This document shows positions 53,200 to 62,974 of a stretch of DNA of 64,000 nt, one piece after another (within the stretch, counting starts at the first letter, position 1; the number at the start of each line of letters is the position of its first letter). This stretch comes from Cordilura impudica (taxonomy: Eukaryota > Arthropoda > Insecta > Diptera > Scathophagidae): the NCBI GenBank assembly GCA_963682025.1, contig OY821519.1:134207612-134271611 (forward strand). The letters run 5' to 3'. The notes beneath the pieces are model-generated. The model did not search any database, was not told where the DNA came from, and saw only the letters and a program-made list of their open reading frames with translations. The position numbers were made by a program, and so were the translations under genes.

Positions 53200-55317
53200 A
53201 TGGCAAAGTCCGATAAATTAACTAAATTTGAAAAAATGGCTACTCTGTTTCTCGAATTTGAGAATGAGTATAATGATATGCCACAGCAGAGCCACACGTC
53301 GTTTACTATCGACCTTCAGAAAGAAGAATTCAAAACTCTTTGGGAGAAAGTAAGACTCTCTTTTGAAGATTTTGTTACCGCTGGTAATACAAAAGACTCT
53401 GAGGAAGATAGTGATTCAGCGAGACAATTATTTAAAGAATGTAGATTAACCTACATATCGTGCGCTGCGCAAATGGGTGAACTTTCGCAAAGTTTTTTAA
53501 CTAGGCCAATACTTTCCTCTACTCATGGTGGGACAAATTCAGCTTATGTCGAAAGTCAGATGCCTAGCCATCATATGAAGCTTCCGCCTTGTACTACTGA
53601 GGTATTCCATGGTGATTACCAGTCGTGGCCTTCATTTCGTGACATGTTCACGGCGGTTTATATAAACGGTACCGCTTTAACTTCAGTTGAAAAGTTATTT
53701 TACCTTCGCCAAAATACGCGAGATGAAGCTTTGGAGATTGTAAAGAAATCTCCCCTCACTAATCAGGGCTTTGAATGTGCTTGGGCCAATTTAAAGGATA
53801 GGTACGAAAATAAACGCATTTTAGTCAATAGCCAACTCAGGGTCTTATTTAACTTTGTAGCTGTCAAATCAGAGTCTGCGGACGGAATAAAACGGTTACA
53901 ACGACACATTAATAATTGCATTTCGGCATTTAATTTACATGAAATTGATATCTCTAATTGGGATCCAATTCTAGTTTATCTTTGTTCTACCAAATTGCCT
54001 GAACTTACGTTGTCTTTGTGGGAACAGACAGTCAGCATAAAAACTGAGATTCCTAAATGGAAAGATTTGGACACTTTCCTGACTTCTCGGTTCCAGTCGT
54101 TGGAAACTGTTTCGGATATTCGTTCCGAAGGAACAGAATATTTGGGGAAGTCTGATGTTGGGAATGAATGTCAGTCGGGTAATAATTCACTTTTGAGAAA
54201 GAGGGTTAGAACTTATCAGGCGAACGTTGTGAGAACATCGTGCCCATTTTGTGCAAAGGGCCATTTGTTAAGAACTTGTCCGAAATTTTTGAAATTGACT
54301 CCGACCGAAAGATTTCTAGTGGTTAAAAGACATCACCTTTGCATAAATTGTTTTAGTGATAGTCATCAATTAAATGCATGTCAAAGTAATTTCTGTTGCC
54401 TAACATGTAAGCTTAAGCACCATACGTTACTGCATAGACAAGTGTCTGGATCTTTTCCTTCTAGTTATTTTGCCGATGGACCAGGTACAAGTACTGCGAC
54501 TGCACCGAGTATAAATGTTCAAAACTGTTTTGCTACTGTCTCAAAGCATATACTTTTAGGGACTGCTGTAGTTAGTATCGTGCACCGGGGAGGTGTTTTT
54601 AGGGCAAGGGCGCTTATTGATTCGGGATCTCAGGCTACTTTTATTTCGGAGAGATTGCAAAGACAACTTAATTTGCCAGTCAAGAGCATAAATGCCACAA
54701 TATTTGGTTTAAATAACAGTATCGCAGGTACTGTGAAAAAGCAATGTTCATTTACTTTGAGGTCTCCCCTTAATAGCCAGTTTAAACTTGATGTGAACGG
54801 TTTGGTTCTGTCCAAATTGACGGGAACGTTGCCTAATGAGTCTTTAGATATTTCTGGCTCAAATTCGTTACGAGATATCGAGTTAGCAGATCCGAACTTT
54901 GCAAAGAGTGGTCAAGTGGATATATTACTTGGGGGTGACGTTTATTCTCAAATAATGCTAGATGGGGTTAAACGCAATATTTTTGGCAAATTAATGGCAC
55001 AAGAGACAATATTTGGTTGGATCTTGTCCGGTCCCTTATCTGAGCACAACAATAAACCTCTTCCTTCGTGTGTGTCCCGTTACGCGAAAGTTGGACGCAA
55101 CAAAAGACGTTATCGAAAATGTTCGAAAAGAAATATTAAGATTGGTGATTTGGTTGTCATACGTGAAGACAACCTGCCGGCGATTGAGTGGCAAATAGGT
55201 CGAGTGCTAAAAGTCCACTTCGGTAAAGATGGTCATGTTCGGGTGGTAGAGTTAAAGACGGAGCGTGGCTTAATTACTAGACCAGTTGTGAAGCTAGTGG
55301 GTCTTCCAACTTATTAG
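53200..55317 (+). CDS. BEL/Pao ORF1: Gag-protease fused to integrase C-terminal domain
   Basis: 705 residues from ATG at 53200 (GTTGAAAGG-ATGG context). Residues ~130-280 form the DUF1759-type Gag domain with FHGDYQSWPSFRDMF, FYLRQNTRDEAL and WANLKDRYENKR. Residues ~347-415 carry BEL-type zinc knuckles: CPFCAKGHLLRTC, CINCFSDSHQLNAC and CCLTCKLKHHTLLH. The DUF1758-type protease follows with ALIDSGSQATFIS (active site DSG, ~471), ADPNFAKSGQVDILLGGDVY and TIFGWILSGP. At ~640 it passes directly into NIKIGDLVVIREDNLP, then EWQIGRVLKVHFGKDGHVRV and TRPVVKLVGLP, the DUF5641 domain that normally ends the integrase. RT, RNase H and the integrase core are deleted, with the frame kept open. Confidence 0.88.
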   Translation: MAKSDKLTKFEKMATLFLEFENEYNDMPQQSHTSFTIDLQKEEFKTLWEKVRLSFEDFVTAGNTKDSEEDSDSARQLFKECRLTYISCAAQMGELSQSFLTRPILSSTHGGTNSAYVESQMPSHHMKLPPCTTEVFHGDYQSWPSFRDMFTAVYINGTALTSVEKLFYLRQNTRDEALEIVKKSPLTNQGFECAWANLKDRYENKRILVNSQLRVLFNFVAVKSESADGIKRLQRHINNCISAFNLHEIDISNWDPILVYLCSTKLPELTLSLWEQTVSIKTEIPKWKDLDTFLTSRFQSLETVSDIRSEGTEYLGKSDVGNECQSGNNSLLRKRVRTYQANVVRTSCPFCAKGHLLRTCPKFLKLTPTERFLVVKRHHLCINCFSDSHQLNACQSNFCCLTCKLKHHTLLHRQVSGSFPSSYFADGPGTSTATAPSINVQNCFATVSKHILLGTAVVSIVHRGGVFRARALIDSGSQATFISERLQRQLNLPVKSINATIFGLNNSIAGTVKKQCSFTLRSPLNSQFKLDVNGLVLSKLTGTLPNESLDISGSNSLRDIELADPNFAKSGQVDILLGGDVYSQIMLDGVKRNIFGKLMAQETIFGWILSGPLSEHNNKPLPSCVSRYAKVGRNKRRYRKCSKRNIKIGDLVVIREDNLPAIEWQIGRVLKVHFGKDGHVRVVELKTERGLITRPVVKLVGLPTY

Positions 55318-55339
55318 TTTCCTTTGTTTTTTCGTTACA

Positions 55340-55363
55340 ATATTTTATTTTTTTTTTACATAG
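55340..55363 (+). promoter_or_regulatory. Candidate 3' splice site before ORF2
   Basis: A nearly pure pyrimidine tract ending TTTTTTTTTACATAG at 55363 stands four bases before the ORF2 ATG at 55368. This is a strong acceptor by consensus, and suggests ORF2 is made from a spliced subgenomic RNA, as env is. The donor would lie in the leader; this is inference. Confidence 0.5.
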
Positions 55364-55367
55364 TATC

Positions 55368-56387
55368 ATGGGCCCTACAAAGAAGTCTTCGGAATCCCGC
55401 AGTACCCAAGCCCAAATGGTTTGCCGCGTCTGTCTGGACAATCATCCGTTGCGTCTGTGCAGTAAATTTCTTCATGTGGATTATAGTGAGAGAATGCAGT
55501 TGGTCTCAATTTATAAATACTGTGCGGGCTGCTTGAGCCATGATCACACCTGGCGTACTTGCGAGAGTACGGGGAAATGCAAACGCTGCGGTGATCTACA
55601 TCACACGCTCCTCCACAAGCCGGGGACGAGACCAAGCTCTAGTTCTCAAAAGAAGAAGAGCAAGAAGGACAAGAAGCTAAAAATAAAGCGTTGCAAACGG
55701 GGACAATCTTCGTCTACCCGCCCGAAGAGCAGAGGACGCAATTTGTCCCAAAGCTCACCAGGAGACACTATTTCGTCCGGTGATATGGGATGCGAGAGGC
55801 GCGATTTGTCTCGAGCTGTAGTTCCGAGTCAATTGCGGAACTTCAACCAGCGCGCACAGTCTCGGAATGACGGCCGTAGAACCCATGGGGTCGTTTCTTT
55901 GCCGGTCTACCACATCAGCCAGACAATAATGTTGAGACCGACAGCGGTGGTCAAGATTGTTTCGAGGGAGCGGTACGTTTCTGAGCGAGCTCTTATTGAT
56001 GCGAGCTCGGAATGCTCGATTATTGCGGAGGAGCTAGTCAGACGGCTTGGTGCCAGAATGGTTCGAGTTGGAAGCTCAGAAAGGTGTTTGCTTACAATCC
56101 GTGGCAACTATGGAAGCAGTGAAAGTGTGGAGACTTATGCCGAAGTGAGGCGAAAGCACCGAGTTGTGACACCTTCTCGATCTGTCGATGGGAGAATTTT
56201 AGACGAGTTTCCGGGTCTACAATTGGCTGATCCGCAGTTTCACGTAGCCGCACCTGTCAATTTAGTTCTTGGTGGCGATGTATACCCGAAAATAATTCGG
56301 AATGGCGTAGTTGGCGGCAATTTCGGAAAACCATTGGCCCAGTTCTCTATTTTTGGGTATATAATTTCGGGATCATGTCTTTCGTGA
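55368..56387 (+). CDS. BEL/Pao ORF2: zinc knuckles plus protease-like domain lacking DSG
   Basis: 339 residues. Residues ~18-83 hold cysteine knuckles CRVCLDNHPLRLC, CAGCLSHDHTWRTC and CKRCGDLHHTLLH, plainly homologous to those of ORF1 in order and spacing. Residues ~86-140 are extremely Lys/Arg/Ser-rich, a likely nucleic-acid-binding or nuclear-targeting stretch. The C-terminal third follows the ORF1 protease (RALID, ADPQFHVAAPVNLVLGGDVY, FSIFGYIISGS), but the active-site triplet reads DAS (LIDASSECS, Asp at ~211) instead of DSG. I infer a duplicated, probably catalytically dead Gag-zinc/protease paralogue in the env position. Its function is unknown. Codon use is more GC-rich than in ORF1. 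Confidence 0.8.
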   Translation: MGPTKKSSESRSTQAQMVCRVCLDNHPLRLCSKFLHVDYSERMQLVSIYKYCAGCLSHDHTWRTCESTGKCKRCGDLHHTLLHKPGTRPSSSSQKKKSKKDKKLKIKRCKRGQSSSTRPKSRGRNLSQSSPGDTISSGDMGCERRDLSRAVVPSQLRNFNQRAQSRNDGRRTHGVVSLPVYHISQTIMLRPTAVVKIVSRERYVSERALIDASSECSIIAEELVRRLGARMVRVGSSERCLLTIRGNYGSSESVETYAEVRRKHRVVTPSRSVDGRILDEFPGLQLADPQFHVAAPVNLVLGGDVYPKIIRNGVVGGNFGKPLAQFSIFGYIISGSCLS

Positions 56388-56665
56388 TGAGTTAAACCTG
56401 TAGGTGTTACTTTATATTTTATTCTTTAAGCGACTGGTAGCAGATTTATGGATTCGCTTTGCTGCTGGTGTTTATTAGTTTATTAGTTTTAATAATATAA
56501 TTTTTTAAATAAATGGATCATAATGGATTTTATTTTCTTTTTTTGAAGGAATGGAGTTTTTTTTTCTTTTTCTTTTTTTTTTCCTCTTCTTCCATTCTTT
56601 CTTTTTGGTTCTCTAGGCTTGACTTGGTTCGAGAATTCTTGTTGCAGTACTGCAAGGCGGCCGGG

Positions 56666-57082
56666 ATGTTTACGTGAGGGCTAAAGAGGTTCCACTGTAC
56701 TTAGATGATGTCTTTTGTAAATCGATGGTCACGTACAGAGTGCGCTGTTATTATTTAAGTTTTTCATTTTCTTTGACATTATCTTATATATTTATTGTAA
56801 AGCTTTAGTTTTCCAACCGCGTACTTGTAATCGTTTTTCCCTATTCGTTGTCGAACTTTGGAAGGACGAAGATCGTTTTTTTCCCTTTACTTGTGACTTT
56901 TCAAGTGTAAATTTTATATACCCCGCCATCTTTGTGAAAAATAAAGATAAGTACTTTGAAATTATTGTACGCTTTTGTTGGAAAAAACCTTAAAAACTTG
57001 GTGTTTATTTTGTTAATCTTTTGTTGCTTTAGCTTGATTTCTTGGATTCCACAACCTTAGGACCTTGAAAGGATTTTTTTTA
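56666..57082 (+). repeat. 3' LTR of BEL/Pao element
   Basis: It starts TGTTTACGTGAGGGC after 'gcaaggcggccgggat' and ends GGATTTTTTTTA. A purine-rich tract suitable for plus-strand priming is not obvious right before it; the nearby region is T- and C-rich ('tttttcctcttcttcc'). Confidence 0.85.
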
Positions 57083-57900
57083 CATACCAATGTTTTTGCT
57101 GGCTTATCGTACTTCAGTGCACGAATTCATCGGTACAACGCATAGTGAAATGATGTTTGGTTTTAATGTTCGCTAGCCATCGGAACTAATCTTTGGGTCA
57201 CCTCCATCAGCATCCAGTACAACTACAGAATATGGTAGTCAATTGAAAAATCGGTTAGAAGAAATTCACGAAAATGCTATAGGCAAACTGAAACTAACAA
57301 GTGATCGAATGAAACATAATTACGACATTTGTTCTACACTTATGCCCGTTTTCTCAATAGGCGATTATCTTTTATCCCAACGAGAAACTGCCGCTTAAAG
57401 AAATTTGTTTTCTCAATGTCTGGTTTGCTTCTAATTTGTCGCAAAGGTAACCAGTACTCATCTGCCAATTATTTATTTATCGTACAGATAAATTATTCTC
57501 CCAACTTTCATATCAATTCTCCCAACTTTCATACGTATTTTGAGAGGCATTGCCAACTGAAAATAATGTTTTTGTCGGTACATTGAGAAAACCAAAATTG
57601 TTAACCGGCAGTTTATCGGGCCAATAAATTTATGTCCTAGTTAAGTAACAGGCAGTTTGACGATACATTGAGAAAACCGCCATTAGATTTTTTAATGAAA
57701 ATGATTTGGTTTGGATTTATAATCTACAAAGAAATGTTGGAGTATCGCCTAAGTTAGCACCTAAATGGGAAGGACCGTACACAATTATTAAAAAAATAAT
57801 TGACGCAGTTTATCGAATTCTAAAATCTCCAAAAACAAAATTTAAATTTGTACATATTGATCGATTGGCGGCAAAGCGTGGAGATAACATTGATTCTTAA
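57083..57900 (+). pseudogene. Gypsy integrase C-terminus, interrupted by a MITE
   Basis: It resumes the integrase with PMFLLAYRTSVHEFIGTTHS, then EMMFGFNVR-stop, SELIFGSPPSAS and RLEEIHENAIGKLKL. After the 330-bp insertion it continues NENDLVWIYNLQRNVGVSPK, LAPKWEGPYTIIKKI and FVHIDRLA, the chromodomain-like tail of gypsy integrases, ending at the stop at 57898-57900 just before the polypurine tract. Confidence 0.8.
57348..57677. mobile_element. MITE, 330 bp, GTTTTCTCAAT ends
   Basis: Left GTTTTCTCAATA and right CATTGAGAAAAC are inverted. Internal partial copies of the same end occur at about 57407 and 57578, so the element looks self-nested or built of repeated ends. It interrupts the gypsy integrase between the LMP and NEND codons. 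Flanks share GCC, but the duplication is unclear. Confidence 0.6.
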
Positions 57901-57911
57901 GGAGGAAAAAA

Positions 57912-58068
57912 TGTTACGAAATATAAATAAAAACTTTTATAGTTGGCTTAGAAATAAATTTTATAAATTATTTTTTAGAAGTCAAATAAAAATAACAATT
58001 AAAACGTTGTTCTTTTTAGAAATTCAAAGCAAGCAGTTGCTTCTTTTATTTATTTATCCTACGTTACA
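57912..58068 (+). repeat. 3' LTR of gypsy relic
   Basis: It begins TGTTACGAAATATAA directly after the purine tract AAGGAGGAAAAAA and ends CCTACGTTACA, so the ends form the inverted pair TGTTACG/CGTTACA. No partner 5' LTR is in the window. Length 157 bp. Confidence 0.65.
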
Positions 58069-58306
58069 ATATTGTTTCCCATGGCCACCAAATTTTTTTT
58101 TTTTTTAGTTTTTGATTTTTGTAAAAAAAAATTAAATCTTTTGTAGATATACATGTACCAAATTTAATATTTAAATTTTCCGAATTGTAGTTCACTGCTT
58201 TTCTATTGGCTCATCTATAACTATGATAAAAAATAGTGATGTCGTTTTCGTTCTGTAGTAGTAGTAGTAACTCTTTTATTTTCAAAAATTCAATATTATA
58301 ATAATA

Positions 58307-59522
58307 CTAGATGTTTTACCCGGCCTTGCCCGGGACCCAAAGGCCTTTGGCTTGAAAAATGGTTCACTATGCTTACCAGGCGCTGAGTACTTAGTCCCCA
58401 ACGAAAAAATTCCCCCAAAATATTAACTCCCCAAAAATTTGTATGGGATTGGGGAATTTGTTCATGATGAAAAAATTCCCCAATATTTACGTTTTTTTGG
58501 GGAGTAAATTAATTTTTTTATTTGAATTTAAAATTTTTCGATTTTTTAATTTAGAAGTTTTTTTATAAGACGCTAGAGCAAAAATGCTTCAAAACCGATT
58601 TAAGCTTTTGTTTTAAGTTTATTTTGCCAACATCGAATATAATGGAATCGTTTGCAAATTAAAGGAATCAGAAGTTTTAAAAATTGAGTTACTTCATTCC
58701 GCGTTCGTGCGCCGCTTCCGCGCACCGAAATGATGTTATTGAAAAGAATAAAGTTTTTAAATGCGTTTATTGCAGGACAGATATTGAGAGCTGTATGCAA
58801 ATTTTCACTTAAATTAATATTTAACAAAATACATTAAATAAAAATATGTAAAAATTTAAGAACGAATTTGGGGAGTAAGTTCATTTTTTATTTCGTTTAA
58901 AAAAAAATCGGGAATTTGTTCATTTCTTTTGGTGACATTTTTTAAATTTGGGGAACTTGATAATTGTGAAGTTATTCCCGTGTGTAGCAAATTTCAGAGA
59001 AATCCGTTGAAAAATACAAATTGGTATAGCGAACAAATGTACCAAAAACAGGAAATGAGTTTTATAAAAAAGTGGGCGTAAAGGTAGGCATGGCCAGAAA
59101 GGTATATAATCCGACCTTCTCTGGAGTACAGAGATCACGTTTACCAAATTTCAGAGAAAGGCGTTGAAAAATAAAAGTTTGTATAGAAGTCAAACAAAGA
59201 AACAAATAAAAGGAAAAAAAAATAATTTTATATACATAGAAGTAGGCGCAAAATTAGGCGTGAGTACCAAATTTCAGAGAAATCCATTGAAAAATAAAAA
59301 TTTTTATAGCGAACAAATATAACAAAAGACAGAAAGTAGACTGTATACAAAAAGTGGGCGTGAAAGTATGCGTTGCCGGTAAGAATCATATAGCGACCTC
59401 TTCTGGAGTACAGAGATCGTGTGTACCAAATTTCAGAGAAATCCGTTGAAAAATAAAAATTTGTACAGCGGTCAAACAAACAAACAAACGAACAAACAGA
59501 AAACGAATTTTATATATATAGA
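58307..59522 (-). mobile_element. Non-autonomous Helitron with internal tandem repeats, 1216 bp
   Basis: The minus-strand 5' end is TCTATATATATAAAATTCG at 59522. The 3' end at 58307 is hairpin CCCGG/CCGGG followed by TAAAACATCTAG and T. Inside, 'aaatttcagagaaatcc' followed by 'ttgaaaaataaaaat' recurs near 58988, 59150, 59270 and 59430. No transposase is present. Its 5' end type matches the larger Helitron at 5706. Flanking A and T complete the AT target. Confidence 0.75.
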
Positions 59523-59564
59523 TAGATATATGTTTGCTAAATCATTTGTGGCCAAATAAATCAT

Positions 59565-61840
59565 ATGTATATGGGGGATTTCATGTCAAGTGCAAAAACT
59601 TTTGAAACCGATGTCTTCCGATCGGGATGAAATTTGCACCAAGGTTAGTCCTATTGGATAGTAGTTTAGACACAATTTTCCAATAAGATCGCTCCAGATT
59701 TCTCTAAGTTAGAGGGGATCAAAATTTGACATTTTGGCCAAACAGGTGTTTTTTCTCATCCATGTATCTTATTACCTATTGTTCTTAGAAAGTTTTCTCC
59801 CAAAGAGTTTAGATAGCTATTTCTTCAATATTTCGGAAAAAAATACTTTAAAAAAAAAATTGTAGACTTTTTTTTGCTAAATTAAATCATTTTTTGCCTT
59901 TTTTCATAAGAAAGCTTAGGATTTTTCCTTTAGGAGCTTTTTGGTCGCTTAGTGGGATGGGAGTGGGATATCTATCAAAATAAATGTTTTGTAACTCAAG
60001 ACAACGGTTTTTCAATTTTTCACAAATGCACTATTTTGAATTTTTTCCTATTTGTGTCTAAAACCTTACAAATAAAACTTATATTGAGAAACTAGACAAA
60101 TTAAACTTTCCCTCAATACTGTAATACCCAGAATATGTTAACCTCAGGAAAAAAATCGCTTTTTTTTCTATAGAAATGTTGAAAAATTATTATTTTTTAT
60201 TTATTTTTAATAATAATTAAATTAATGTATAATAATAATATTAAAAACAAAAAGATAAATAATTTATTAGAATTTAATCATAATTGCATTAGATCCATTT
60301 ATATCATAACTATTTTTATACTTAATTTATTGTAGCTGATGAAGTATTTAAGTCTTGTAAATTTTTAGATACCCAGTCCTTCATCCAGCTTTTTTGTCGC
60401 CTTTATTTACTGCGTTTTTTTTATCAATCCTTTCTTGGCGTTACTAGGTTCAGCTCTTGATTTCGCTGCTGGTTTATTTGTTGTCTTTGGAAAGAAATCG
60501 AATTGAATAGAGGCAGAAAACTTTTTCAACTTGAGTCGTCCATCGACAAGCGGTATAAAAGCATGGTATTGAGCGGTGCCATCGATTGTTACCGCAGCAT
60601 CGAATCTGCTCTTCAGTGTTTTCAATGTTTCCTGATGATCCTCTTTGCTACTAAAAACTATTTTAGTTTCTTTACAATAATTCTTTGCCCAATGGAATAT
60701 TAGTAATACAAAAATGCAAAGGAACAAAAAAGAGGATATTGTAGGGGTGTACCCGAATCGGCGCACTGTCCACTTATGAGTAAAATTTTTTCAATTTAAA
60801 GTATTCTTTTTCTGAAAGGGTCACCTCAAATAACTTGTTTTGCTGAATGACAACCATAATACTTGACCATAAATTCGGCGATAGAAATATGTACGTCGAA
60901 AACATACCATTGAACTTTTTGGAAAGAATATCTGCAAGTTTCCATGCTTTAAACATTATGTCGGTCGTGTTTGGAGCATCGTTATTATCAACAAGGTGTA
61001 GATTTCTATTTTGTTCCTCAAATATCTTTCTACATGATTTTGAAAAAATTACGTTTATAGTTTACGAGATATATTACAAATGCACTACAATACTTAAAAA
61101 ATATGTTTTGTGTAGAGTTCTGACTATTTTTGTGAAATTGAATTGATACTTCTTTAAATTCATTTGACACTTTCTGCAATACATATTATAATTACTGAAA
61201 ATAAATCCATATTTTCTGAAATTCAATTGATACTTTCTGAAAATCCATTGATGTTTCCAGAAATATAATTGGAAAAGATAGAGACTTAGCCATTGATACT
61301 ACGTCTACTCCAATAACTTTATCTATAGACCAATAAATATCTTCCCTTGGCAGTTTGAAATTAGTATCTCAAAGAAAATCTTTTACTCCTCAACGGTGAC
61401 AATATAGTTGTGTCGATAAATTTGACAAACGTACAACTGGTTAAACTCGACACTCATTGCATGAACTTCTTCGTGGAAAACAAATTCAAATATTTAATTC
61501 TTGCAATGCTTCTTCCAAAAGCTTTTTATTTAGCAGGGTCAACGGATTCCGTATATTATTTCGAATAATTTGGAGTACATTTCCGTCAAGCCGGAATATT
61601 CAAGGCTGATTAATTTGGTTCTAATTCACGCCAATTTGGCAGACACCGCTTCATCTTCACTGCATTTTTGAAATCTAAAAGACCACCAACATTATGAAAA
61701 AATATCTCTTATATTTAACTTAGCAAACTCAATATGCTTGAAGCTGTTCCGTTATAGTAGGTTGATTTTGTAAAATCACAAGTATTTTGGACAGTATATT
61801 TTACTCAGAAATTATAAAAATTATAATTATAAAAATTAGA
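59565..61840 (-). pseudogene. Unidentified coding remnant, possibly a DNA transposon
   Basis: The minus strand holds a 119-codon frame (60407-60766) with HWAKNYCKETKIVFSSKED, FDAAVTIDGTAQYHAFIPLV and DGRLKLKKFSAS, preceded by a 60-codon piece (60774-60956). Further upstream (about 61400-61520) is FHEEVHAMSVEFNQLYVCQI. These read like protein rather than noise, but I cannot name the family. The region 59570-60000 starts 'gggggatttcatgtcaagtg', which may be a terminal repeat. Confidence 0.4.
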
Positions 61841-61894
61841 TACTTACCTTCACAGGTGTCTCGATGATGGAGTTTAACAGAAAAACTACTTAAT

Positions 61895-62244
61895 TTATGA
61901 TATTAATAGACAAGGCGATTTTTTGTGACCGATATAAAAGCTGTAGTTTATAACCCATTTTGACCAAACGTGCCTCATTTGAAAGGTATGTCTTTTTAGC
62001 TATCCACCAGAGTTAAAAATTTATACCATCTGCAATATTTTATTTTGAAATAATGCTCATTGAAGGTTGTTACTGACACGTACTTTAAACACATACTATG
62101 TGTCTGCTTACTTTAAATATCAAAAGCCCTGTGTTTGCTAAAAATTATTAGCATACCCTTATGCTCTTATAAAATTATTTAACAAATGAAAAAATAAAAT
62201 TTCCTAAAAGTTGCACTCGAATTTCGAGGGCTGGGCCACGCTAG
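61895..62244 (+). mobile_element. Non-autonomous Helitron, ~350 bp copy, plus orientation
   Basis: The 5' side has 'gatattaatagacaaggcga'. The 3' end has hairpin GCACTCGAA/TTCGAGGGC, spacer TGGGCCACG, CTAG at 62241-62244 and T. It is opposite in direction to the copies at 8211, 36867, 40386 and 62664, and forms an inverted pair with the last. Confidence 0.75.
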
Positions 62245-62663
62245 TTTAATTAAAAGGTTTAATATTATATTTAATTATTGCACTCTCCACTATATATAAC
62301 ATAATAATTTATTATCTATTTTAAATATATTTTTTAAAATCCCTCACCAACCAGGTTTTCTTAAATTGGTACGGTGGCTAAGAACGGATTAATTCATAAA
62401 GATAATAGAGCAAATTGTACATATTGAAAACCATGCATATTGTGATTTAATTTGTAAGAAATTTATTATACTCATTAGATCCAGCAAAACCCATACGTTG
62501 TTAAGTAAATTCTAGACGACAACGTACTATGCTTACGTTCTGGGTCTGTCTTGTGATTTTTCCAGTATGTGAAATATGGAGGTAAAACTATATGGTATGG
62601 TAAAAATTTACTTATATATTTCATAAGTCTATGGAAGAATTTCCTGAAAACTAATAATAAAAA
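62245..62663. other. No recognised feature
   Basis: AT-rich spacer between two oppositely oriented Helitron copies. No ORF or repeat end is visible. Confidence 0.4.
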
Positions 62664-62962
62664 CTAGCAGATTCCAGCGCTCGTAATTTGAGTGCAATTT
62701 CTAGGCAACATTATTTCTCAACTCAGCCAATTCACAAACCAACACTATTTTGGATTATTATTATTGTGAATGAAGATAAGAAACTTATTGACAAACACAT
62801 TAAGAAATTTAATAAACACACACATAGCATATGTATAATTTTATGTATGTGTTAGTAGCAACTTTAAATGCAATTTACTAAAAAGAAAGGAAAAATTTAA
62901 GAATCTGTAAATCTGGTGAACAGCTAAAGAGAAATACGTTTCAAATAATATACATTTGGCCA
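62664..62962 (-). mobile_element. Non-autonomous Helitron, 5'-truncated copy
   Basis: CTAG at 62664 is followed by the hairpin 'gcgctcgtaatttgagtgc' and family text through 'ttcaaataatatacatttgg', where similarity stops. The usual 5' TC end is missing. Confidence 0.65.
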
Positions 62963-62974
62963 AAGGTTATGAAA

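Larger units (their letters stand above)
51506..57082 (+). mobile_element. BEL/Pao LTR retrotransposon, deletion derivative with extra ORF
   Basis: About 5.58 kb with two near-identical LTRs, a 5-bp duplication, a long leader (51923-53199), ORF1 (Gag, protease, then integrase C-terminal domain) and ORF2 (zinc knuckles and protease-like). RT, RNase H and the integrase core are missing, so it must be non-autonomous. Both remaining ORFs are fully open. LTR similarity and the clean duplication point to a recent insertion. Confidence 0.88.
50647..58068 (+). mobile_element. Ty3/gypsy pol relic with 3' LTR, split by a BEL/Pao element and a MITE
   Basis: Pieces at 50647-51505, 57083-57347 and 57678-57900 form one gypsy pol C-terminus, followed by a polypurine tract AAGGAGGAAAAAA and a short 3' LTR (57912-58068). 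The 5' half of the element is absent. Confidence 0.8.

Noticed and set aside
56400..56665. Envelope gene or polypurine tract before the BEL 3' LTR
   Set aside because: ORF2 has no signal peptide, membrane segment or glycoprotein-like features, and the tract before the LTR is pyrimidine-rich on the plus strand.
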